A DNA stretch of 13,549 bases from Heyndrickxia sporothermodurans (lineage in GTDB: Bacteria; Bacillota; Bacilli; Bacillales; Bacillaceae_C), in NCBI RefSeq assembly GCF_016785185.1, contig NZ_JAEKDY010000095.1; one strand, 5' to 3'. The notes below the pieces were generated by a model that was not told the DNA's origin, searched no databases, and saw nothing but the letters and a program-made list of their open reading frames with translations. Shown piece after piece: positions 1 to 6,927 of this stretch. Every line of letters begins with the position of its first letter. Positions within the stretch are counted from its first letter, which is position 1. The position numbers were made by a program, and so were the translations under genes.

Positions 1-482
1 CTTGCCCTCCAGGCTATCACACCCGCCCCTCAATGTAAATTCAAAATAATTGTAGCTTTTTATATGAAAATAGTTTTATATCAAGAAAACATTGTTAACA
101 CTTTTACACAATAATATGGACTTGACTGGGGCACTTGCTCCAAGTTCCCGCATTCATCCGATTCGGGCACTTCAACTCCGGGGCACTTGCTCCAAGTTCC
201 CGCATCCATCCCATTCGGGCACTTCAACTCCGGATCTCTTCCCCAAAGTTCCCGCATCCATCCCATTCGGGCACTTCAACCTCGGGGCACTTTCCCAAAG
301 TTCTCGTATCCATCCGTTTCGGGCAGATAAATTTAAAGAAGCGGTTCATTAGACAAATAAGCTGATGCTAGATTCTAGGATACTATTAAAACTATTATTT
401 CAAAATATCAATTTAACTATCTACTAATCGCTCATGAAATAGGGGAATAAGCTCCATTTGGATTATTAGCAAAAATTATAAT
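1..482. other. Intergenic left flank with a GC-rich tandem array
   Basis: No convincing complete gene is seen here. It holds the tandem array at 128-326 and otherwise AT-rich DNA up to the putP promoter. At the extreme left, the minus strand has GAGGGG (26-31), 5 nt, then GTG (18-20) with an open frame reading MIAWRA to the edge. This could be the start of a leftward gene, but six codons are too few to call. Positions 340-480 show no clear structure. Confidence 0.5.
128..326. repeat. 52-bp tandem repeat array A (about 4 units)
   Basis: Four head-to-tail copies start at 128, 180, 232 and 284, with a spacing of exactly 52 bp. The landmark AAGTTCCCGCAT recurs at 142, 194 and 246, and as AAGTTCTCGTAT at 298. 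Units 1 and 2 differ at two positions. Unit 3 diverges in its first 14 bp, and unit 4 decays after GGGCAG near 326. The unit is GC-rich against AT-rich flanks and holds two direct GGGCACTT motifs. Open frames run through the array on both strands only because the unit has few stop codons and its length is not a multiple of three; I do not regard them as genes. There are no variable spacers, so it is not CRISPR. The function is unknown. Confidence 0.93.
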
Positions 483-510
483 TTTACAAAACATACTTTT
501 ATTATATAAT
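483..510 (+). promoter_or_regulatory. Sigma-A-type promoter of putP
   Basis: TTTACA (483-488), a 16-bp spacer and a perfect TATAAT (505-510) lie about 50 bp upstream of the putP start. In B. subtilis the related opuE gene is osmotically induced from sigma-A and sigma-B promoters. I do not see a clear sigma-B promoter here. Confidence 0.65.
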
Positions 511-562
511 GAAAAGGTATTCATTATAACGAAAATTCATACAACTAGAGGGAGATGATTTG

Positions 563-2044
563 ATGACAGAAGATGTGTATAAACTTATTGCCATCGGCCT
601 TTACATGGTGCTGATGTTATTAATTGGATTTTACGCTTATCGTAAGACAAGTAATTTAACCGATTATATGCTTGGCGGACGTTCTTTAGGACCGGCAGTT
701 ACCGCATTGAGTGCTGGAGCTGCAGATATGAGTGGTTGGTTATTAATGGGGCTACCTGGTGGACTTTATTTAAATGGGTTAGCTGATGCTTGGATTGCAA
801 TTGGATTAACGATTGGGGCTTACTTAAACTGGATTCTAATAGCACCGCGTTTACGAACCTATACACAAGTTTCCAATGATTCGATTACGATTCCATCTTT
901 CTTAGAAAGCCGTTTTAAAGATTCTACGAAACTTTTAAGAGTAGTTTCTTCACTTGTTATTTTAATATTTTTCACTTTTTATGTATCATCTGGAATGGTA
1001 TCAGGGGCTGTTTTCTTTAAAAGCTCCTTTGGATTGCATTATACTACCGGATTGTTCATCGTTGCCGGAGTAGTTGTTGCTTATACGCTGTTTGGCGGAT
1101 TCCTTGCTGTTAGCTGGACCGATTTTGTTCAAGGATTAATAATGGTCATTGCACTTTTACTTGTACCGGCTATTGCAATTTTTAAAACAGGTGGTCCTGT
1201 CGAAACATTTAATACAATTCGCTCAATCGACCCAACACTCCTAGATCTATTTAAAGGAACGAGTGTATTAGGGATTATATCTGCTCTTGCATGGGGACTT
1301 GGTTATGTTGGGCAACCACATATTATCGTTCGATTCATGGCAATTAAAACGATTAAAGAAACAAAAAGTGCTAGACGAATCGGAATGAGTTGGATGATTC
1401 TTTCATTACTAGGTACATCTTTAACAGCATTAATTGGGATTGCTTATTTCCATAATATTGGTGCTCCACTTGGAAAAGCCAATGCTGAAACAGTATTTAT
1501 CCTATTAGGATCAATATTATTTCACCCACTTGTCGCAGGATTTGTTTTAGCTGCCGTTCTTGCAGCAATTATGAGTACGGTATCTTCGCAATTAATTGTT
1601 ACCTCTAGTGCATTAACAGAGGATTTATACAAATTGATGTTCCGTCGGAATGCTTCTGATAAAGAACTTGTCTTCTTCGGTCGAATGGCCGTTTTAGTAG
1701 TTGCTCTTATTGCCACTGTTTTAGCATTTGATCAAAATTCAACCATTTTGAAACTTGTATCTTATGCATGGGCAGGCTTCGGGGCATCGTTTGGACCGGT
1801 TGTATTCTTGAGTCTATTCTGGAAAAAGATGAACAACTGGGGAGCTATCTTTGGAATGATTACCGGTGCTGTCACCGTTATTATTTGGAATATTGTTGGA
1901 CTTGATGAAACACTTTACGAAATTGTACCAGGGTTTATTGCAAACTTAATCGTTGGTATTGTTGTTAGCTTAGCTACCTACAAACACAATGAGGAAATTG
2001 AAAAGGAATTCGAAGCGAGCAAAGTCTTATTGAAACAAGGGTAA
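563..2044 (+). CDS. putP: Sodium/proline symporter (PutP/OpuE type, SSS family)
   Basis: Integral membrane carrier that takes up L-proline with Na+, either as a nutrient (PutP) or as an osmoprotectant (OpuE). The 493-residue product is very hydrophobic, of the usual length, and consistent with the 13-helix LeuT-like fold of solute:sodium symporters. Family landmarks include LGGRSLGP near residue 40, SAGAADMSGW in helix 2 (Na+/proline site region), FGGFLAVSWTDFVQG, YGQPHIIVRFMA-like GYVGQPHIIVRFMA, and the Ser/Thr-rich STVSSQLIVTSSALTEDLY. An in-frame TTG lies three bases earlier at 560, but ATG at 563 is better placed, 8 nt after AGAGGGAG. Sequence alone does not separate PutP from OpuE. Because opuE neighbours gatC in B. 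subtilis, an osmoprotective OpuE role is quite possible. Confidence 0.93.
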   Translation: MTEDVYKLIAIGLYMVLMLLIGFYAYRKTSNLTDYMLGGRSLGPAVTALSAGAADMSGWLLMGLPGGLYLNGLADAWIAIGLTIGAYLNWILIAPRLRTYTQVSNDSITIPSFLESRFKDSTKLLRVVSSLVILIFFTFYVSSGMVSGAVFFKSSFGLHYTTGLFIVAGVVVAYTLFGGFLAVSWTDFVQGLIMVIALLLVPAIAIFKTGGPVETFNTIRSIDPTLLDLFKGTSVLGIISALAWGLGYVGQPHIIVRFMAIKTIKETKSARRIGMSWMILSLLGTSLTALIGIAYFHNIGAPLGKANAETVFILLGSILFHPLVAGFVLAAVLAAIMSTVSSQLIVTSSALTEDLYKLMFRRNASDKELVFFGRMAVLVVALIATVLAFDQNSTILKLVSYAWAGFGASFGPVVFLSLFWKKMNNWGAIFGMITGAVTVIIWNIVGLDETLYEIVPGFIANLIVGIVVSLATYKHNEEIEKEFEASKVLLKQG

Positions 2045-2049
2045 AGTGG

Positions 2050-2082
2050 AAGGCCACCAATATCGGTGGCCTTTTGATTTTA
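2050..2082. terminator. Rho-independent terminator between convergent putP and dgkB
   Basis: A 9-bp GC-rich stem AAGGCCACC (2050-2058) / GGTGGCCTT (2065-2073) with a 6-nt loop is followed by TTGATTTTA. It starts 6 bp after the putP stop codon. The stem is symmetric and sits just beyond the dgkB stop (2083), so it may also act on the opposite strand, where the tail is poorer. Confidence 0.9.
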
Positions 2083-2994
2083 TTAAACTCTATCTTCAGG
2101 ACGGATATGATCAATCGGTACAAATACTTTTAAATGTCGATATAAGTTTTCAAATTCAGCAGGGACTAGTCCACCAAATTCTCCATCAATATTTATTTGC
2201 ATTTTTTCCGTTGAAGTCACTTTAATATGATTCGCAGAAGTATATATGATGTTCGGATCATTCACATGGTTTCCTGTAATTGCAGAAGAAACGACTCGAA
2301 TAAACTCGGCTAGGTTCGTTTTCTTTAAAATAATTAACGAAAAGAGTCCATCATTGATTGATGAATCTGGTGCAAGCTTTTCAAAACCACCGACAGAGTT
2401 TGTTAATCCTACTAAGAAAAGCATTGCTTCCCCTTCGAATAATTTTCCATCATACTCAATCCTTACCTCTGTAGCACGGATCGATGGGAGCATTTCAATA
2501 CCTTTCATATAATAGGCTAACTGACCAAGCATCGTTTTTAATTTACTTGGGACTTCATAGGACAATTCAGTTAATCGCCCACCACCGGCAATATTAATAA
2601 AATAACTATCGTTCATTTTTCCAATATCGACTGGGATGGTGTCACCTTGTACTATTATATCCGTTGCTGCTTCAATATCACGCGGGATATGGAGAGCTCT
2701 CGCAAAATCATTTGTCGTTCCGACCGGAATTACACCTAATTTCGGACGGTATTTCTGTTCGGCAAGCCCGTTAACGACTTCATTAATGGTACCGTCCCCC
2801 CCGGCCGCAATGACAATGTCATACTTACGTTTAACAGCAACTTTTGCCGCTTCAATCGCATCTCCGGCACCTGTTGTCGCATGACATGAAGTTTCATATC
2901 CGGCAACTTCTAATTTTTTCAAAACTGTCGCAAGATGTTTCTTAAACACTTCACGCCCAGAGGTTGGATTATATATTATTCGTGCTCGTTTCAT
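2083..2994 (-). CDS. dgkB: Diacylglycerol kinase DgkB
   Basis: Soluble lipid kinase that phosphorylates diacylglycerol to phosphatidate, returning diacylglycerol released by lipoteichoic acid synthesis to phospholipid synthesis. The 303-residue protein has the NAD/DAGK fold: N-terminal RARIIYNPTSG, the nucleotide site GGDGTINEV (65-73), PVGTTNDFA (about 90-98), and a C-terminal NIDGEFGG in which D270 corresponds to the essential Asp of S. aureus DgkB. In-frame start codons exist further upstream, up to 3039. I chose ATG at 2994 because AGGA lies 8 nt before it and it gives the MKRARI start known from B. subtilis DgkB. It has its own promoter, converges on putP, and points the same way as gatA/gatB, as in the yer region of B. 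subtilis. Confidence 0.95.
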   Translation of the reverse strand: MKRARIIYNPTSGREVFKKHLATVLKKLEVAGYETSCHATTGAGDAIEAAKVAVKRKYDIVIAAGGDGTINEVVNGLAEQKYRPKLGVIPVGTTNDFARALHIPRDIEAATDIIVQGDTIPVDIGKMNDSYFINIAGGGRLTELSYEVPSKLKTMLGQLAYYMKGIEMLPSIRATEVRIEYDGKLFEGEAMLFLVGLTNSVGGFEKLAPDSSINDGLFSLIILKKTNLAEFIRVVSSAITGNHVNDPNIIYTSANHIKVTSTEKMQINIDGEFGGLVPAEFENLYRHLKVFVPIDHIRPEDRV

Positions 2995-3047
2995 TTTCAT
3001 CATCCTACTCTTTTTGTTACAAAATAAATAAAAACTCATCTCTTTTT

Positions 3048-3075
3048 AGTATATATTACAACTTTTTTGAAACAA
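3048..3075 (-). promoter_or_regulatory. Probable dgkB promoter
   Basis: On the minus strand, TTGTTT (3075-3070), a 16-bp spacer and TATACT (3053-3048) precede the dgkB start by about 55 bp. The match to sigma-A consensus is moderate. Confidence 0.55.
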
Positions 3076-3104
3076 ATAGGTATACTACTCAACTCGTTCT
3101 ACAT

Positions 3105-3128
3105 AGAAAATCTGGCCATAGCCAGACC
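3105..3128 (-). terminator. Weak hairpin, possible back-up terminator
   Basis: TCTGGC (3111-3116) / GCCAGA (3121-3126) forms a 6-bp stem with a 4-nt loop. On the minus strand it is followed by TTTTCT, so it could stop readthrough from the acetyltransferase gene before the dgkB promoter. The remainder of the gap 2995-3356 is AT-rich and otherwise empty. Confidence 0.4.
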
Positions 3129-3305
3129 ATTATAACTTATTAATTCTAACGACAATATCATACCGCTTTTGATTGTAAAAATCTAGTACTATTGAATTTT
3201 TGTCGCATTTCATCAAAACAAGCTTCCCCCAATAAATGAATCCAAAATAATCATTATATTATTCACTATGATGCATTTATTTATGCATAAAAATGAAACC
3301 CCTAT

Positions 3306-3340
3306 AAAAAAAGTACTAGTCCTCACATTAAGGCTAGTAC
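3306..3340 (-). terminator. Terminator of the arylamine N-acetyltransferase gene
   Basis: Seen on the minus strand, GTACTAG (3340-3334) pairs with CTAGTAC (3319-3313) and a run of seven T follows (3312-3306). It begins 17 bp beyond the stop codon at 3357. Confidence 0.85.
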
Positions 3341-3356
3341 AAAAATTACAAATTAA

Positions 3357-4169
3357 TTATTTTTCAAACAATACCACTCCACGTTCTTTAAGAAATTGCA
3401 CAGATTCAAGTAATGAATGATCATCGATCTGGTACACCTCTTGTACCGTTGTTTTCCATTTAGCAAAATCTCTCATTTGAATTTCGCGGATATTCCGGTA
3501 AGTCATCACCTTTATCGTGTGGTCTCTTAAAAAATAGCATTCATGCCCATTAAATCGGACAGCTGAAATTCTTCTCATCGTTGTATTAGTATCATCATCA
3601 ACATAAGATTGTTGAATATCTTCTATAATGTCTGTCTCAGATAACGGCGTCCACTCAATTTCCTTTTTTACGAAGGATTTCCCATTCGAACGGCGATCAA
3701 TTTCGAATTTATCCATCGTTTTTTGGGTAAAAGCAATTTCTTCACCAAAACCATGTAAAACATGTTTTCTCTTTGCTTCTAGCTCAACCGGCTTCATAAT
3801 TGGTGAGCCATAACCAACATCCACATAATATTGCCTCTGATCAAGCGTCACCATAATGGCTAAATGGCCCGGGTTTACCCTTACTAATGAACAAGTAAAG
3901 CCTAATTGGGATAATAGGCGAGAAAAATTCATGTTTAATGTATAGCATGTTCCTCCCCAACCCTTTTCCTTTAAGTTTTCTACAAAAACCTCGATTGGAG
4001 GAACATAGTTTGAATGCTTCTGAAAATAATGAAACTTACTGAAGGTTTCATAAGGAATTCGTGATAAATGTTGTTGTATCAACCGCTGCAAATAATTTAA
4101 GGATGGAGTTTCTTTTTCTAATTTTAAATAGTTTAAATAGTTTAAATAGTCCTCGATTGTTTGTTCCAC
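3357..4169 (-). CDS. Arylamine N-acetyltransferase family protein
   Basis: NAT-family cytosolic enzyme expected to move an acetyl group from acetyl-CoA to an arylamine or related acceptor through a cysteine protease-like triad. Counting from the GTG at 4178, the triad is visible as C78 in GWGGTCYTLN, H105 in PGHLAIMV and D120 in YVDVGYGSP. The usual motif is RGGxC(Y/F)ELN, so the Arg and Glu are replaced by Trp and Thr; substrate or efficiency may differ. Length (270 aa) is normal. The only possible starts are GTG at 4178 and GTG at 4169; I prefer 4169 because AAAGAG lies 8 nt before it and overlaps the other. An in-frame TAA lies just upstream. The N-terminus contains three NYL-like repeats encoded by a 9-bp microsatellite. 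It is a single-gene unit, divergent from the riboswitch operon. The natural substrate is unknown. Confidence 0.85.
   Translation of the reverse strand: MEQTIEDYLNYLNYLKLEKETPSLNYLQRLIQQHLSRIPYETFSKFHYFQKHSNYVPPIEVFVENLKEKGWGGTCYTLNMNFSRLLSQLGFTCSLVRVNPGHLAIMVTLDQRQYYVDVGYGSPIMKPVELEAKRKHVLHGFGEEIAFTQKTMDKFEIDRRSNGKSFVKKEIEWTPLSETDIIEDIQQSYVDDDTNTTMRRISAVRFNGHECYFLRDHTIKVMTYRNIREIQMRDFAKWKTTVQEVYQIDDHSLLESVQFLKERGVVLFEK
4123..4149. repeat. 9-bp microsatellite (3 copies) inside the NAT gene
   Basis: Three perfect copies of TTTAAATAG are read in frame on the minus strand as YLN/YLN/YLK near the N-terminus. Copy-number change would add or remove three residues without a frameshift. Confidence 0.9.
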
Positions 4170-4411
4170 ATTTACCACTCTTTCATTATGCCATTAAGAA
4201 AGTATATCTTTTATTCATTCTCGCAAAAAGTGAAAAATCCTGCAATATGATTGAATCGTATGTTAGAAAAACTTAATATTAATCTATTTTTTATTTCTTT
4301 ATATATTTATAGACATAGGAAATAAGGAATTTGTTTCATTCTTTTTTATTTATTGAATCCCCTCTTTTATATCCGGCCAATGTCTGGAATTTTTTGTTAT
4401 AAAAATTTAAA

Positions 4412-4440
4412 TTGACTTTTCTCATCCATTTGTGTAATTT
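4412..4440 (+). promoter_or_regulatory. Promoter of the S-box leader
   Basis: TTGACT (4412-4417), a 17-bp spacer and TAATTT (4435-4440). Transcription would start near 4447, about 30 nt before the first riboswitch helix. The gap between here and the divergent NAT start is AT-rich with no other clear signal. Confidence 0.7.
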
Positions 4441-4475
4441 AAATAAATAAGATGTAACGTTAATTTCATATTGTA

Positions 4476-4586
4476 TCTCTTATAAAGAGTAGCGGAGGGA
4501 CTGGCCCTATGAAGCTCGGCAACCTTTCATGATGATCATGAATCGGTGCTAAATCCTGCAAAACACTTGTTTTGAAAGATAAGAGA
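4476..4586 (+). ncRNA. SAM-I (S-box) riboswitch
   Basis: Cis-acting mRNA leader that binds S-adenosylmethionine and switches off downstream expression when SAM is plentiful. The conserved S-box blocks are all present: AGAGnnnnGGAGGGACTGGCCC, then TGAAGCTCGGCAACC and GGTGCTAAATCCTGCA. P1 is a perfect 8-bp helix, TCTCTTAT (4476-4483) with ATAAGAGA (4579-4586). AAGAGAGG (4581-4588) can pair with CCTCTTTT (4610-4617), including one G-U. This antiterminator competes both with P1 and with the terminator's 5' arm, the classic OFF-switch layout. The natural target appears to be the NhaC-family gene at 4945, possibly with luxS. Confidence 0.97.
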
Positions 4587-4605
4587 GGACGATTTCTTGT
4601 ATGAT

Positions 4606-4640
4606 GAGGCCTCTTTTAAATTGAGTGGCCTCTTTTATTT
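4606..4640 (+). terminator. Expression-platform terminator of the S-box
   Basis: GAGGCC (4606-4611) pairs with GGCCTC (4627-4632) and TTTTATTT follows. The 5' arm overlaps the predicted antiterminator strand (4610-4617), so with SAM bound this hairpin forms and transcription stops before the coding region. Confidence 0.85.
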
Positions 4641-4800
4641 GTTCTTTTCTAAAAGGTCGTTGCTTTTCTGCAGCGGAAAGGAACGGTCCATTCTCAAAAA
4701 ACTAACTTTACGAAAACAGCCTTTATTTTTAAGGAATGAAGAAAATCATGGAATATTCCATCATCATATCCAATTATTCTTATAAGAATAATAAATATAT
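4641..4800 (+). other. Noncoding stretch between riboswitch terminator and SDR remnant
   Basis: No gene is recognised. The short open frame across 4597-4785 runs through the terminator hairpin and has no visible Shine-Dalgarno site, so I do not call it. Two perfect palindromes occur: ATGGAATATTCCAT (4748-4761) and ATTATTCTTATAAGAATAAT (4773-4792), the latter 9 bp before the dehydrogenase remnant. They may mark a deletion junction or be AT-rich coincidence. Confidence 0.5.
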
Positions 4801-4932
4801 TGTTTAGATTTAACTGAAAAAGTGGTCATTGTACAGGATATTGCGAATGTCGTTGTTTTTTTAGCATCAGCATTTTCCGACTATATAACCGGGCAAGGAA
4901 TTAACGTAACAGGTGGAATGACAATGAACTAA
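4801..4932 (+). pseudogene. C-terminal remnant of a short-chain dehydrogenase/reductase
   Basis: The frame from about 4801 to TAA at 4930-4932 reads QDIANVVVFLASAFSDYITG, followed at once by QGINVTGGMTMN. This is the typical C-terminus of classical SDR enzymes (pattern DIA..V.FLAS..s.YiTGq.i.vtGGm). The whole N-terminal part, including the Rossmann glycine motif and the YxxxK catalytic pair, is missing: an in-frame TAA at 4783-4785 and two more just after it block the frame, and there is no start codon or ribosome site before the homologous part. The stop overlaps the Shine-Dalgarno site of the next gene, suggesting that the intact gene was once the first gene of an operon with the transporter. 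About 44 codons remain, so it cannot be active. Confidence 0.8.
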
Positions 4933-4944
4933 GGAGGAATTAAT

Positions 4945-6285
4945 GTGACAAAACAACAAGAAAAAAAAGGAAGTCTTCTCGCACTATTACCATTATTAAT
5001 TTTTGTACTTCTTTTTATCGGAACGGGAATTCTTGCAAATGATTTTTCCAAAATGCCTTTAAGTGTGGCGGTCATTATCGCGGCTACAGTCGCATTATTA
5101 ATGAACAGGAAGGAATCATTAACTAAAAAGATTGATATCTTTTGTAAAGGGGCTGGACATTCAAATATTATTTTAATGTGTGTCATCTTTGTTTTAGCCG
5201 GAGCTTTTGCCGGTGTTGCCAAGGAAATGGGAGCGGTTGAATCAACGGTCAATCTCGGATTAACCTTGCTTCCTGCAAATTTATTAATGGTGGGACTTTT
5301 CATTATCGGTTGCTTTATCTCTACCTCGATGGGAACTTCTATGGGTACCGTTGTCGCATTGGCGCCAATTGGGTTGGGGATTGCCACACAAACAGATATC
5401 CCTACAGCATTAGCTATGGCCACCGTTGTTGGCGGAGCGATGTTTGGCGATAATCTTTCAATGATTTCAGACACAACGATTGCTGCTGTGCGAACACAAG
5501 AAACACAAATGAAGGATAAATTTAAAGTGAATTTCTTTATCGTTTTGCCTGGTGCCATTGTTACAGCCATCCTTCTTGGAATCATCACCCTTGGAAATCA
5601 TGCAAGTGTTGCCGGCGATCATCCGTATGAATTGGTAAAAGTTTTACCTTATGTAGCTGTCTTAGTCGCCGCTCTACTCGGAGTCAATGTTTTAATTGTA
5701 CTGCTGGGGGGAACCATTTTTGCTGGAATCATCGGAATTGCTTATGGATCATATGACTTTCTAGGATTTCTACAAACCGTTGCAAAAGGCGTCATGAGTA
5801 TGGAAGACATTGCGATCGTGGCAATTTTGATTGGTGGTTTAGTGGAAATTATTAAATATAATGGCGGAATCGATTATCTATTACACTTTGTCACTAGTAA
5901 AATTAGGTCAAAAAAAGGTGCCGAGTTTGGGATAGCCAGTTTAGTCAGCGTTGCGGATATCGCAACGGCAAATAATACGATTTCCATTATTATTACTGGA
6001 CCATTAGCGAAAAATATCGCAGATGAATATGAAATTGACGGAAGAAAATCAGCAAGTATTCTCGATCTATTTTCTAGTTGCTGGCAAGGAATTGTTCCAT
6101 ACGGAGGTCAATTGCTCGCAGCTGCCAGTATTGCTTCCATTTCACCAGTGAGCATACTCCCTTATTCTTTCTATCCAATCTTGATGGGAATTTGCGGGGT
6201 GATAGCGATACTAGTCGGATATCCAAAACTTCAAAGGAAAAAGGCTATTCTTACTAATCCGCCTTTAAAAGAAAAGTCTTTATAA
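4945..6285 (+). CDS. metT: NhaC-family transporter, candidate methionine transporter MetT
   Basis: Polytopic membrane protein of 446 residues in the NhaC Na+/H+ antiporter superfamily, which also includes MleN and the tetracycline/Na+ exchanger TetB(L) relatives by annotation. Family motifs seen are FISTSMGTSMGT (124-135) and GGAMFGDNLSMISDTT (163-178), with about a dozen hydrophobic segments. Start is GTG at 4945, placed 6 nt after AAGGAGGA. Comparative genomics of S-box regulons has predicted an NhaC-type methionine transporter, MetT. The SAM riboswitch upstream and luxS downstream favour that role over simple Na+/H+ exchange. The symbol rests on this context, not on a substrate signature. 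An SDR remnant of about 130 bp and about 160 bp of noncoding DNA separate it from the riboswitch, and I see no other promoter between them. Confidence 0.8.
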   Translation: MTKQQEKKGSLLALLPLLIFVLLFIGTGILANDFSKMPLSVAVIIAATVALLMNRKESLTKKIDIFCKGAGHSNIILMCVIFVLAGAFAGVAKEMGAVESTVNLGLTLLPANLLMVGLFIIGCFISTSMGTSMGTVVALAPIGLGIATQTDIPTALAMATVVGGAMFGDNLSMISDTTIAAVRTQETQMKDKFKVNFFIVLPGAIVTAILLGIITLGNHASVAGDHPYELVKVLPYVAVLVAALLGVNVLIVLLGGTIFAGIIGIAYGSYDFLGFLQTVAKGVMSMEDIAIVAILIGGLVEIIKYNGGIDYLLHFVTSKIRSKKGAEFGIASLVSVADIATANNTISIIITGPLAKNIADEYEIDGRKSASILDLFSSCWQGIVPYGGQLLAAASIASISPVSILPYSFYPILMGICGVIAILVGYPKLQRKKAILTNPPLKEKSL

Positions 6286-6287
6286 TG

Positions 6288-6296
6288 TGTTATAAT
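6288..6296 (+). promoter_or_regulatory. Possible extended -10 promoter before luxS
   Basis: TGTTATAAT is a perfect extended -10 (TGnTATAAT) in the 60-bp gap before luxS. No good -35 is present. It could give luxS some SAM-independent expression in addition to readthrough from the riboswitch transcript, since no terminator separates the two genes. Confidence 0.45.
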
Positions 6297-6345
6297 ATAA
6301 AGATAATTCAAAATCTAACTTAATTATTATAGGAGTGAATATATC

Positions 6346-6813
6346 ATGGTACAAAAAATGAATGTAGAAAGCTTTAATCTTGATCATACAAAAGTAAAAG
6401 CACCATATGTCCGCTTAGCTGGAGTGATTCATGGACAAAATGGAGATGTCATCCATAAATACGATATCCGTTTAAAGCAACCAAATAAAGAGCATATGGA
6501 AATGCCTGCGCTTCATTCACTAGAGCATTTACTAGCTGAAAATGTACGTAATCATCTCGATCATGTAGTCGATTTAAGTCCTATGGGCTGTCAAACAGGC
6601 TTTTACCTTGCCGTCCTTAACCATGATGATTATGATGGGATCCTTGACGCGTTAGAAAAAACATTAAATGACGTATTAGAGGCAAAAGAAGTTCCAGCTT
6701 GTAATGAAATTCAATGTGGCTGGGCTGCAAGTCATAGCCTTGAAGGCGCCCAAGAGCTTGCTCGCGAATTACTTGCGAAGAAAGACGAATGGAAAGAGAT
6801 ATTCGCAGATTAA
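6346..6813 (+). CDS. luxS: S-ribosylhomocysteine lyase LuxS
   Basis: Cytosolic metalloenzyme that splits S-ribosylhomocysteine into homocysteine, which re-enters methionine synthesis, and DPD, the precursor of autoinducer AI-2. The 155-residue protein has the metal-binding HSLEH (H57, E60, H61), C82 in SPMGCQTG, and the third ligand C124 in IQCGW. ATG follows AGGAGTG at a normal distance. The sequence, with PNKEHMEMPALHSLEHLLAE and CNEIQCGWAASHSLEGA, resembles the Listeria-type LuxS rather than the B. subtilis/B. cereus type (DTIHTLEHLLAF, ANEKQCGQAKLHDLEGA), as I recall those proteins. It lies 60 bp after the MetT-like gene, so transport of methionine and recycling of its by-product may share SAM control. 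The partner nucleosidase gene (mtnN) is not in this window. Confidence 0.97.
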   Translation: MVQKMNVESFNLDHTKVKAPYVRLAGVIHGQNGDVIHKYDIRLKQPNKEHMEMPALHSLEHLLAENVRNHLDHVVDLSPMGCQTGFYLAVLNHDDYDGILDALEKTLNDVLEAKEVPACNEIQCGWAASHSLEGAQELARELLAKKDEWKEIFAD

Positions 6814-6828
6814 TAATCGTACAAACAG

Positions 6829-6866
6829 GCTGCTTTTCAATAGAAAGGCAGCTTTTGTTTTGTTTA
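6829..6866 (+). terminator. Terminator after luxS
   Basis: GCTGCTTTTC (6829-6838) / GAAAGGCAGC (6843-6852) forms a 10-bp stem with one G-U pair and an AATA loop, followed by TTTTGTTTTGTTT. It ends the riboswitch-metT-luxS transcription unit. Confidence 0.9.
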
Positions 6867-6927
6867 AAATTGGTTTATATTTTCAAATTTTCATATATAA
6901 TAGAGAAAATAACATTGGGGTGCTTTT

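Noticed and set aside
1..20. Start of a minus-strand gene (GTG at 18-20 after GAGGGG)
   Set aside because: Only six codons are visible before the edge; the ribosome-site match alone is not enough.
81..365. Open frames of 61-86 codons on both strands across array A
   Set aside because: They come from a stop-poor 52-bp unit that shifts frame at each copy. They lack ribosome sites and give low-complexity repeats of the same peptide in changing frames.
4597..4785. 62-codon open frame after the riboswitch
   Set aside because: It runs through the terminator hairpin, has no Shine-Dalgarno site and no recognisable motifs.
4773..4792. Fur/PerR-type operator
   Set aside because: The palindrome has an even centre and does not fit the 7-1-7 spacing of Fur-family boxes.
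4929..5588. 219-codon open frame antisense to the NhaC-family gene
   Set aside because: It is the shadow of a clear membrane transporter gene on the other strand, has no ribosome site, and its composition reflects the complement of hydrophobic codons.
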